Source: Bradyrhizobium sp. CCGB12 (GTDB lineage: Bacteria; Pseudomonadota; Alphaproteobacteria; Rhizobiales; Xanthobacteraceae). From it: 64,000 nt of DNA. A program made the position numbers and the translations under genes. The stretch lies in contig NZ_JANADO010000001.1 in NCBI RefSeq assembly GCF_024199845.1, positions 1,240,001 to 1,304,000 of the forward strand, given 5' to 3'. The notes under the pieces were generated by a model. It worked only from the letters and a program-made list of their open reading frames with translations. It ran no database searches and was not told the DNA's origin. This document shows positions 17,821 through 25,301 of this stretch, one piece after another (the first letter of the stretch is position 1; each line of letters starts with the position of its first letter).

Positions 17821-18591
17821 ATGAAAGTCGTAATTCTCGCGGGAGGCCTGGGCACCCGAATCGCCGAGGAGACCAGCACACGGCCGAAACCGATGGTCGA
17901 AATCGGCGGCCGGCCCATTCTGTGGCACATCATGAAGATCTACAGCCATTACGGCTTCAACGACTTCGTGATCTGCCTCGGTTACAAGGGCTACATGATC
18001 AAGGAGTATTTCGCGAACTACTTCCTGCACATGTCCGACGTGACGTTCCATCTCGCCGAGAACAGGATGGAAGTGCATCGCGAAACCGCCGAACCATGGC
18101 GGGTCACGCTGGTCGATACCGGCGAGGACACCCAGACCGGCGGCCGGCTGAAGCGCGTGCTGCCTTACGTCGCAAACGAGCCCTTCTTCGCGCTGACCTA
18201 TGGCGACGGCGTCGCCGACATCGACCTCGCCGCCGAGATCGCCTTCCACAAGGCGCATGGGCGGAGAGCCACCGTTTCGGTGGTGCGCCCGGCCAAGCGC
18301 TTCGGCGCGGTCGCGATCGAGGGCGACCGGGTCGTCAATTTCGAGGAGAAGCCGAGTGACGACGGCGGCTGGATCAATGGCGGATTCTTCCTGCTGTCGC
18401 CGTCGGTCGGGGACCTGATTGCCGGCGACAAGACGATCTGGGAGCGCGAGCCGATGGAGCAGCTCGCGCGCGGCGACGATCTGCGCGCCTATGTCCATCC
18501 CGGCTTCTGGCATCCGATGGATTCGCTGCGCGATCGCAATTTCCTCGAGGGCGAGTGGGCGGGCAACCGCGCCAAGTGGAGGGTCTGGTGA
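17821..18591 (+). CDS. rfbF: Glucose-1-phosphate cytidylyltransferase
   Basis: Makes CDP-glucose from CTP and glucose-1-phosphate, the entry to CDP-deoxysugars. The 256-residue protein has the nucleotidyltransferase start [11 protein letters not shown] then [25 protein letters not shown], and the RfbF-specific [17 protein letters not shown] and [13 protein letters not shown] regions. Length equals the family norm. The ATG at 17821 starts at the conserved N-terminus. Its stop overlaps the rfbG start (GTGA), giving a two-gene CDP-4-keto-6-deoxyglucose module. Confidence 0.95.
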   Translation: MKVVILAGGLGTRIAEETSTRPKPMVEIGGRPILWHIMKIYSHYGFNDFVICLGYKGYMIKEYFANYFLHMSDVTFHLAENRMEVHRETAEPWRVTLVDTGEDTQTGGRLKRVLPYVANEPFFALTYGDGVADIDLAAEIAFHKAHGRRATVSVVRPAKRFGAVAIEGDRVVNFEEKPSDDGGWINGGFFLLSPSVGDLIAGDKTIWEREPMEQLARGDDLRAYVHPGFWHPMDSLRDRNFLEGEWAGNRAKWRVW

Positions 18592-19652
18592 CGGATCCCG
18601 CATTCTGGCGCGGCAAGAAGGTCTTCCTGACCGGACATACCGGCTTCAAGGGCGCGTGGGCCTCGCTGCTGCTGCGCCGCCTGGGCGCCAGCGTCTACGG
18701 CTATGCGCTGCCGCCAACGCACCAATCTGCGCTGTTCGTGACGGCGTGCATCGCCGACGACGTCAAGCACCGCCTCGCCGACATCCGTGATCTCCCGACC
18801 TTGCGCGCTGCGATGGCGGAGGCCGAGCCCGACATTGTCATCCACATGGCGGCACAGGCCCTGGTGCGCCCCTCCTATGAGGAGCCGGTCGAGACCTTTG
18901 CGACCAATGTCATGGGGACGGTGCATGTGCTGGAGGCCGCGCGGCATTTGCGCTCCGTGCAGGCGATCCTGATCGTTACCACCGACAAATGCTACGAGAA
19001 CAACGGCGCCGGCACCGCTTTCCGCGAGGACGATCGCCTCGGCGGCAACGATCCCTACAGCAACAGCAAGGCCTGCGCCGAGCTCGCGACGTATTCCTAT
19101 CGGCACAGCTTCTTCAATGCGGAGGGCGCTGCGCGCGTCGCGACCGCGCGCGCCGGCAACGTCTTCGGCGGCGGCGATTGGGCGCGCGACCGCCTGGTGC
19201 CCGATGCGATGCAGGCGTTCCTCGCGGGCGAAGCGCTGCGTATCCGGAACCCCAATTCGGTGCGGCCCTGGCAGCACGCGCTCGATCCCGTGCTCGGCTA
19301 TCTGACGCTGGTCGAGCGGCTGGCGGACGATCAGCGCTTCGTCGGCGGCTGGAATTTCGGGCCCGATGCCGCGAGCGAGGTGTCCGTCGGGACGGTGGTC
19401 GATCATCTGATCACGCTATGGGGCGACGGCGCGCAGTGGACGGCGGACCCCGGTCCACATCCGCACGAAGCAGCCTATCTCAGGCTCGACTGCGCGAAGG
19501 CGCGGAGCGAACTCGGCTGGAGACCGCGGCTGGATCTGGCGCAGGGTCTTCGTCGTACCGTCGACTGGTACAAGGCGCTGCGTGACGGGCGCGACCTGCG
19601 CAAATTCTCGCTCGATCAGCTCGATGAGGTCGTCGGTACCGCGCAAGTATGA
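18588..19652 (+). CDS. rfbG: CDP-glucose 4,6-dehydratase
   Basis: NAD-dependent extended SDR (354 aa) that converts CDP-glucose to CDP-4-keto-6-deoxyglucose. Visible are VFLTGHTGFKGAW (the family's GxTGFKG variant of the Rossmann motif), the HMAAQALVRPSYE segment, VTTDKCYEN, the catalytic DPYSNSKA (Y-x3-K) and the RAGNVFGGGDWA stretch typical of RfbG. The GTG start overlaps the rfbF stop. No RfbH 3-dehydratase is nearby, so the product is probably used in another way, possibly by the split transketolase at 22547-24297. Its TGA stop directly abuts the stop of the convergent kinase gene. Confidence 0.94.
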   Translation: MTDPAFWRGKKVFLTGHTGFKGAWASLLLRRLGASVYGYALPPTHQSALFVTACIADDVKHRLADIRDLPTLRAAMAEAEPDIVIHMAAQALVRPSYEEPVETFATNVMGTVHVLEAARHLRSVQAILIVTTDKCYENNGAGTAFREDDRLGGNDPYSNSKACAELATYSYRHSFFNAEGAARVATARAGNVFGGGDWARDRLVPDAMQAFLAGEALRIRNPNSVRPWQHALDPVLGYLTLVERLADDQRFVGGWNFGPDAASEVSVGTVVDHLITLWGDGAQWTADPGPHPHEAAYLRLDCAKARSELGWRPRLDLAQGLRRTVDWYKALRDGRDLRKFSLDQLDEVVGTAQV

Positions 19653-20543
19653 TCAGCGTGGCAGGTCGAGAATTTCGGCGATGCGCGCCTCGGCCGACAG
19701 TGCGTGCTTCAGATGCGCGCCTGACAGGACCGCCAGATAGGATTTGAGCAGGACCACGAGTGCGAGGATGGCGCGCTCAACGTCCTGCGCGAGGCCGGTT
19801 CGGCCGAAGGGATCCCTCTGCAGGATTGGCCGATTTTCCATGAAGGTCAGCCAGTATAGATAGTCGTAGCCGGCAATGCCGTGGAAGGCGTCTTCCCAGT
19901 CGATAACGCGCGGCTCGGCTGCCTGGAGCATGATGTTCTTCGGTCCGAAATCGCCGTGGCAGAGGGCTTGGGGCAAGTCCCGAAGACGATCTGCGAGCAG
20001 CACGATCAGCCGGCGCACCTCGGCGGCGCTGGTCCGCTCCAGCAGACCACGCTCCTGCAGCGTTTCCAGGGCCTGTTCGGCGGATGCCAGATAGTGCTCG
20101 AACGAGGCAAGATGTCCCGGTCGCCAGTCCCTGAGCCGCTCGCTGAGTGCGTCTGCCATCGTGGCGGCATCAGCAGGCGGCACGGGGGCCGCCAGCGGTG
20201 CAAGCGCGGGCATCATCAGACAGAGCCGCTCCGTTCCGTCTACGAGCGGGATTTCGAAACGGTCGAGCACGATCGTCTCGCCGTAGAGCTGCAAGAGGAT
20301 GTCGGCTTCCTTGGCGAGGCTGCTACGTGCGGTCGCGCCCGGAAGATGCGTCTTCATGAACCGCTTTTCGCCGGAGATGTCCGCCGCAAAGCAGATGCCG
20401 AGCGTGCCGTCCGGCACCGGGGTGACGGTAGCGTCGCTGCCTGATGATTGCAGATGCCGCCACAGCGCGGGCAGGAGGCGCGCGCGTTCGGCGGCGATGT
20501 CGGGGCGGTCGTCGGCTTCGAAGAACGCGATCTTACTCAGCAC
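19653..20543 (-). CDS. APH-family phosphotransferase (sugar/choline kinase-like)
   Basis: 296-residue protein of the aminoglycoside phosphotransferase/choline kinase fold. Brenner-type motif LCHGDFGPKNIM carries the catalytic Asp and metal-binding Asn, followed by VIDWEDA as the second metal-binding loop. The N-lobe is less conserved. The GTG start at 20543 lies inside the end of the sulfotransferase gene (11-bp overlap), so the pair is co-expressed. In a glycan locus a role phosphorylating a sugar or a glycan substituent is more likely than drug resistance, but the substrate is unknown. Confidence 0.75.
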   Translation of the reverse strand: MLSKIAFFEADDRPDIAAERARLLPALWRHLQSSGSDATVTPVPDGTLGICFAADISGEKRFMKTHLPGATARSSLAKEADILLQLYGETIVLDRFEIPLVDGTERLCLMMPALAPLAAPVPPADAATMADALSERLRDWRPGHLASFEHYLASAEQALETLQERGLLERTSAAEVRRLIVLLADRLRDLPQALCHGDFGPKNIMLQAAEPRVIDWEDAFHGIAGYDYLYWLTFMENRPILQRDPFGRTGLAQDVERAILALVVLLKSYLAVLSGAHLKHALSAEARIAEILDLPR

Positions 20544-21486
20544 GATAGAGCGGGCTCAGATAGTCGATGCGGTCGTAGCCGAAATGGCGGGCCAGCGCCG
20601 CGGTGCCCTGCGCGATCTGCTTGCGCTCGTCGTCCGAAAGCTCCTGGATGACGGCCTGATTGTAGTCCTTGGTGCTCTTGAGCACGGTGCCCCAGGGCGC
20701 GATGGAGTCCTTGATCTCGACGCCGTTCCAGCTCGGATAAAGCATGGTGTCTGCGAAGGGCACGCCGATAAAGGCGGCCGCTTCCGTCATGAACTTGCGC
20801 TTGTCCTCGACGAGATCCTCGTAGCGGAAGATGCGCACGTTCTCCGGATACATCCTGGCGAACATCTCGACCGTGGAGTGATAGACGTTCCAGGTGATCA
20901 GGTATTTGGTCAGCGGCTGCGGGAAAGGACGGCGCTTGGTGTCGCGATAGGCCGAGAACGGATTGCGCACGATGTGCAGGATGCGAACGTTCGGGAAGTC
21001 GCGCACCATGCGGTCGGCATCGATGCCGATGGCGGGCGAGTAGCCGACATGCACCATGCCCGGGCGCGGCTTGGTGTAATAATTCTCCCAAGCCGTAAAG
21101 GTCGAACGGAAGAAGGCCTCGATCACCTGGCGGCGCGGGATCGGCGCCTCGCCGCACAGCCGAACGAATTCGGCGACGCGCTTCTTCTCGTCGAGCACGC
21201 AGTCGGCATCGCGGAACTTGGAGCCGTTGCGCTTGCGCAGGAACGTCTTGAGCTCTTCGTCGATCATCTGCTCGTAGAGCTCGATCGCCGTCAGCCCCTC
21301 CGGGAATTCGGGATAGCGGTATTGAACACGCTCGACCGAGGCGAGGAAATCGTTGAAGTTGCGGTTGCCGAGCTGCGACTCGAACGGATAGACGAGCAGG
21401 TCGGGATGGCCATCGAAGTGACGATGGGTGACGTTGCCGCCGTGCTCGAAGCCTGCGGAAACCATGGCCAGCCTGAAGTCGCTCAT
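20533..21486 (-). CDS. Sulfotransferase-like protein
   Basis: 317-residue protein with features of PAPS-dependent sulfotransferases. There is an N-terminal phosphate-binding-loop-like segment (GFEHGGN, residues 12-18) followed by hxxFDGHPDLLVYP, and a second motif VRILHIVRNPFSAYRD that matches the 3'-phosphate binding region R-x-P-x-x-x-x-S/R. The loop lacks the usual GSPRSGTT wording, so activity is inferred from overall pattern. It overlaps the kinase gene by 11 bp. Likely role: sulfation of the exported glycan or lipid carrier. Confidence 0.65.
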   Translation of the reverse strand: MSDFRLAMVSAGFEHGGNVTHRHFDGHPDLLVYPFESQLGNRNFNDFLASVERVQYRYPEFPEGLTAIELYEQMIDEELKTFLRKRNGSKFRDADCVLDEKKRVAEFVRLCGEAPIPRRQVIEAFFRSTFTAWENYYTKPRPGMVHVGYSPAIGIDADRMVRDFPNVRILHIVRNPFSAYRDTKRRPFPQPLTKYLITWNVYHSTVEMFARMYPENVRIFRYEDLVEDKRKFMTEAAAFIGVPFADTMLYPSWNGVEIKDSIAPWGTVLKSTKDYNQAVIQELSDDERKQIAQGTAALARHFGYDRIDYLSPLYRAE

Positions 21487-21621
21487 ACGTCTACCCCTGC
21501 GTCGTCGAACGTCGATCCGGCCCTCCGTTTAGCCGCATGGGCCGGATAATCAAGCTCGGACCGGGCTCGATGGGCGAAATCCGGCTCCGGCCGGTGCGCC
21601 GTTGGGAAGCGGGACATTGAC

Positions 21622-21651
21622 GGCCCCGGGGTAGCTGATCTACCCGGGGCC
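21622..21651 (+). promoter_or_regulatory. GC-rich hairpin ending at the start codon of the epimerase gene
   Basis: Arms at 21622-21633 and 21641-21651 pair over 11 bp with a single bulged G and a 7-base loop; the ATG begins at the very next base. There is no usual Shine-Dalgarno sequence outside the stem. The structure could hide the ribosome entry site or stop transcripts from upstream; there is no T-run, so a simple intrinsic terminator is unlikely. Confidence 0.55.
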
Positions 21652-22581
21652 ATGCGTATTTTCGTCACCGGTGCGAGCGGCTTTCTGGGCTCTTACCTCG
21701 TTGCAGACCTCGTGGCGCGGGGACACGAGGTGGCCGTGCTGTTGCGGCCCGCAAGTTCCCATCGGCGTCTTGGCGAGGTCTATGACCGGCTGCACGTGAT
21801 TCCGGGCAGTCTGGCCGATCTGGACGGGCTGCGCGAAGCGCTCGGGGCTTTCGCGCCGGAGGCGGTCGCGCACATGGCCTGGCGTGGCGTGGCCGGCGCC
21901 GACCGCAACAGCCCGGTGCAGGCCATCAACGTGGCCGATACGGTGGGACTCGCCGAACTCGCAGCCGAGGCCGGCGCCAGCATCTTCGTCGGCGCCGGAT
22001 CGCAGGCGGAGTATGGGCCCTATGACCGCGCGATCCGCGAGGACGACGCGCCGCGACCGACGACGTTGTACGGCATGGCGAAGCTGGCGGCCGGATCGAT
22101 GGCGATGCGCCTGTGCGAGGAGCGGGGGCTGCGTGCGGCCTGGTTCAGGATCTTCTCGACCTACGGCCCTAGGGATGCCGATCATTGGTTGATCCCGAGC
22201 ATGATCCGTAACTTGCGCTCCGGACAACACATGGCACTGACCGCCTGCGAGCAGCGCTGGGGATTTTTGCACGCGCGCGATGCCGCGAGCGCCTTCCGGC
22301 TGGCGATCACGCATGACGCTGCGAACGGGATCTTCAACGTCGGCAGTCCGGACGCGCCGCCGCTGCGCGAGACGGTGACGCGGTTGCGTGATCTCATTGA
22401 CCCCGGCGCAGTGCTCGGCTTCGGCGAGTTGGCGTACCGGCCCGATCAAGTTATGGTCCTGGCTGCGGACGTTTCGCGCACGCTCGCGTTGGGCTGGCGG
22501 CCCGAAGTGTCATTGGATGAAGGCCTACGCGAAACGGTAAACTGGCATGACGCGACCACCTCTTCCCGCAAATCGTCCTGA
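21652..22581 (+). CDS. NAD-dependent sugar epimerase/dehydratase/reductase (extended SDR)
   Basis: 309-residue extended SDR. Start MRIFVTGASGFLGSYL carries the GxxGxxG motif; SQAEYG and YGMAK give the Ser/Tyr/Lys catalytic set; RIFSTYGPRD and the late FLHARDAASAF region match NDP-sugar reductases and epimerases of the CDP-abequose-synthase type. It overlaps the transketolase N-subunit gene by 35 bp and heads a three-gene operon. A likely role is reduction or epimerisation of the CDP-4-keto sugar made by RfbG, or of the product of the transketolase; this is inference from context. Confidence 0.78.
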   Translation: MRIFVTGASGFLGSYLVADLVARGHEVAVLLRPASSHRRLGEVYDRLHVIPGSLADLDGLREALGAFAPEAVAHMAWRGVAGADRNSPVQAINVADTVGLAELAAEAGASIFVGAGSQAEYGPYDRAIREDDAPRPTTLYGMAKLAAGSMAMRLCEERGLRAAWFRIFSTYGPRDADHWLIPSMIRNLRSGQHMALTACEQRWGFLHARDAASAFRLAITHDAANGIFNVGSPDAPPLRETVTRLRDLIDPGAVLGFGELAYRPDQVMVLAADVSRTLALGWRPEVSLDEGLRETVNWHDATTSSRKSS

Positions 22582-23377
22582 GCCGAAGGAGTTCGCCCGG
22601 CGAATCCGTGCGCACGCGTTGCGCATGGTGCACGCCGCGAAGGCTTCCCATATCGGCGGCTGCCTCTCGATGGCGGACATCCTGGCGGTGCTGTACACGC
22701 GGATCCTGCGTGTCGATCCCGCTGAGCCGCAAAGCCCGACCCGCGATCGCTTCGTGCTCAGCAAGGGCCACGCCACCGCAATCATGTACGCAACACTCGC
22801 CGAATTCGGCTTCTTTTCCCTCGCCGAGCTCGACACCTACTGCCGTGACGGCTCGATCTTCACCGGTCACGTCAGCCATGCGGTGCCCGGCGTCGAGGTT
22901 TCGACCGGCTCGCTCGGCCATGGATTGCCGATTGCGATCGGTATGGCCCTCGCGGCGCGTTCGGCAGGCGCTGGCAGTCGCGTGTTCTGCCTGCTCAGCG
23001 ATGGCGAATGCGACGAGGGCTCGAACTGGGAGGGCATCCTGTTCGCGCCCCATCACAAGCTCGACAACCTCTGCGTCATCGTCGATTTCAACAAGATCCA
23101 GAGCTTTGGCTCGGTCGCCGAGGTGCTCAACCTCGATCCCTTCGCGGAGAAGTGGCGATCGTTCGGCTGGCAGGTCGAGGAGATCGACGGTCACGACCTC
23201 GACGCGCTCGAGCGCGTTCTGAGCGCCGTGCGGGCACCATCGGGCCGTCCGACCGTCGTGATCGCCCACACCGTGAAGGGCAAGGGCGTGAGCTTCATGG
23301 AGAACAAGCTCGAATGGCACTACCGCTCGCCCTCGGATGAGCTGCTCGCGCAGGCGCTGGCCGAGGTCGGCGCATGA
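22547..23377 (+). CDS. Transketolase-like N-terminal (thiamine diphosphate-binding) subunit
   Basis: 276-residue stand-alone N-terminal half of a transketolase. The thiamine diphosphate signature is seen as SDGECDEGSNWEG..(about 15).. FNKIQSFG, with Ser in place of the usual first Gly of GDGE, plus GSLGHGLPIAIGMAL, SKGHAT and HIGGCLSMADIL. Full transketolases are about 660 aa; here the function is divided between two adjacent genes, overlapping as ATGA. Split forms are known from apulose-4-phosphate metabolism and natural-product clusters. In this locus it may move a two-carbon unit onto a nucleotide sugar rather than serve the pentose phosphate pathway. Confidence 0.88.
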   Translation: MTRPPLPANRPEPKEFARRIRAHALRMVHAAKASHIGGCLSMADILAVLYTRILRVDPAEPQSPTRDRFVLSKGHATAIMYATLAEFGFFSLAELDTYCRDGSIFTGHVSHAVPGVEVSTGSLGHGLPIAIGMALAARSAGAGSRVFCLLSDGECDEGSNWEGILFAPHHKLDNLCVIVDFNKIQSFGSVAEVLNLDPFAEKWRSFGWQVEEIDGHDLDALERVLSAVRAPSGRPTVVIAHTVKGKGVSFMENKLEWHYRSPSDELLAQALAEVGA

Positions 23378-24297
23378 GGACGACGTTCATCGAGAGCCTG
23401 TCGCAGGCTGCGAGCGAGAACCCTGATATCTGGCTGCTCTGCGGCGATCTCGGCTATTCCGTGCTGGAGCCCTTTGCGGCAAAATTTCCCGAGCGCTATC
23501 TCAATGTCGGCGTCGCCGAGCAGAACATGGCCGGAATCGCCGCCGGCATCGCGCTGTCGGGCAAGACGGTCTTCATCTACTCGATCGGCAATTTCCCGAC
23601 CTTGCGCTGCCTCGAGCAGCTGCGCAACGACGTCTGCTATCACGGTGCCGACGTCAAGGTCGTGGCGGTCGGTGCCGGCTATGCCTATGGCAGCCAGGGC
23701 TACACCCACCACGCACTGGAGGACGCTGGCATCATGTCGATGCTGCCGGGCATCGAGGTGTTCGTGCCCTGCGATCCCATGGAGGTGCGGGCTGCGACGC
23801 GCCTGATCGCAACAAGCGGCAAGCCGTCCTATCTGCGGCTCAGCCGGCAGGGTGAGCCGAATCTCGGGGCCGCGGTGACCGACCTCCGCAAGCCGCGGGT
23901 CCTGCGCGAGGGACGGGAGGTCGTCATCCTCGCATCCGGGCCGATCGCCTCGCGCGCGCTGGAGGCCGCCACGGAGCTCGCCGGGCGCGGCAGGGACGTC
24001 GGTGTGGTCAGCATTTCCTGCCTGAAGCCGCTCGACGAGACTGCGACCCGCGACGCCGTGCGCGGTGCCTCGCTGATCGTGACGCTCGAGGAGCACATTT
24101 TGCGCGGAGGTCTGTTCACCCTGGTGGCGGGCGCGTTCGCCGGCGATGCGCAGCGGCCGCCGATCACGGGCATCGGCATTCCCGAGCAGGGAGGCAAGAC
24201 CTCGCATGCGGGATCGCGCGAGGCGCTGCTCGACGCTGCCGGCCTGTCGGTCGAGGCGATCGTCGCACGGATCGAGCAATCGCTGGCGAGGCGGTGA
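23374..24297 (+). CDS. Transketolase-like C-terminal subunit
   Basis: 307-residue partner that supplies the pyrimidine-binding and C-terminal domains. GVAEQNMAGIAAGIALSG contains the expected catalytic Glu that activates thiamine diphosphate; YGSQGYTHHALEDAGIM and FVPCDPMEVRAA are family stretches, and the last 110 residues form the transketolase C domain (VVILASGPIASRALEA). It overlaps the N subunit gene by 4 bp (ATGA), implying a stoichiometric complex. It ends convergent with the GtrB-like gene. Confidence 0.88.
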   Translation: MRTTFIESLSQAASENPDIWLLCGDLGYSVLEPFAAKFPERYLNVGVAEQNMAGIAAGIALSGKTVFIYSIGNFPTLRCLEQLRNDVCYHGADVKVVAVGAGYAYGSQGYTHHALEDAGIMSMLPGIEVFVPCDPMEVRAATRLIATSGKPSYLRLSRQGEPNLGAAVTDLRKPRVLREGREVVILASGPIASRALEAATELAGRGRDVGVVSISCLKPLDETATRDAVRGASLIVTLEEHILRGGLFTLVAGAFAGDAQRPPITGIGIPEQGGKTSHAGSREALLDAAGLSVEAIVARIEQSLARR

Positions 24298-24310
24298 GGC
24301 GGCCTCGGCC

Positions 24311-25273
24311 TTACGTTCCCGAAGATGGCGGCGGGTCGAAATTGACGCGCTCGCGTTCGAACACCACGGGCTTTCCGCGCACCTGTCCGTAGATCGCGAG
24401 CACGTATTCGCCGATCATGCCCATGAAGAACAGCTGCACGCCGCCGAAGAAGAACATGGCGACGATCAGCGTGAGGATGCCGGGCTCGGCGAGCTTCCGA
24501 TAGAGCACGAGGCCGATGATGAAATTGACGACCGCGTATGCAATGCTCACGGCCGAGATCAGAAAGCCCGCGAACAGGCCGAAGCGTACCGGTGCCGTGG
24601 TAAAGGACACGAGTCCGTTGAGGCCCTGATCGATGAGCGCGCTGGCGCGGTTCTTCGAAAACCCCTTTTTGCGCTCGCGCCAGGTGTAGGGCACGCCGAC
24701 CATGCGACCACCGCACTCGAACGTCATCATCCGCATGAACGGATAGGCGTCACGGACGTGACGCATGGCCTCGACGACACGCCGGTCGACCAGTTGGAAG
24801 TCGCCGACGCCCGGAGGGACCTTGAGCTCGGAGAATCTGGTCAGCACGCGGTAATAGGCGTTGCGGAGCCCGCGCATCAGGCGGCTCTCTTCCCGGACAG
24901 CACGGATACCGTAGACGATCTCGTTGCCGGCTTCCCACAGCTTGACGAATTGTGGAAGCAGTTCAGGCGGGTCCTGAAGGTCCGCCGGCATGAACAGGAG
25001 AACGGCGTCGCCGCTGCTCGCCATCACCCCGTTGTATGTGTTGCGCAGCGGTCCGAAGTTGCGTGCGTTGACGATGATCTTCACCGCGGGATCCTGTGCG
25101 GCGATCTCTCGCAGGATCTCCATGGTGCGGTCATCGGAGGCGTTGTCGCAGAAGATGTGCTCGCGCCGGTAACCCTGCAGCTCGCGCTCGAAGATCTGCC
25201 GGATCGCCTCATAGCAATCCCTGACGTTCAGCTCTTCGTTGTAGCAGGGCGTGATGACGCTGATTGTTTTCAC
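24311..25273 (-). CDS. GtrB/DPM1-like polyprenyl-phosphate glycosyltransferase (GT2)
   Basis: 320-residue GT2 enzyme that likely charges polyprenyl phosphate with a sugar. It starts ISVITPCYNEE; the DXD-like region is PADLQDPPELL; later VGDFQLVDRRVV and TWRERKKGFSKN precede two C-terminal membrane segments (about 225-250 and 262-290). The DPM1 domain plus two membrane helices is the layout of GtrB/ArnC. The GTG at 25273 is chosen since the conserved fold begins directly after it. The next gene upstream is a large membrane protein, which suggests a Gtr-type side-chain glycosylation pair. Confidence 0.85.
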   Translation of the reverse strand: MKTISVITPCYNEELNVRDCYEAIRQIFERELQGYRREHIFCDNASDDRTMEILREIAAQDPAVKIIVNARNFGPLRNTYNGVMASSGDAVLLFMPADLQDPPELLPQFVKLWEAGNEIVYGIRAVREESRLMRGLRNAYYRVLTRFSELKVPPGVGDFQLVDRRVVEAMRHVRDAYPFMRMMTFECGGRMVGVPYTWRERKKGFSKNRASALIDQGLNGLVSFTTAPVRFGLFAGFLISAVSIAYAVVNFIIGLVLYRKLAEPGILTLIVAMFFFGGVQLFFMGMIGEYVLAIYGQVRGKPVVFERERVNFDPPPSSGT

Positions 25274-25301
25274 GTTCGCATCTCTGGAGCAGGGCAAGTG
25301 G

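Noticed and set aside
19653..20543. Antibiotic-resistance aminoglycoside phosphotransferase
   Set aside because: Only the general kinase motifs match; it overlaps a sulfotransferase gene inside a glycan locus, and no resistance or mobile genes are nearby.
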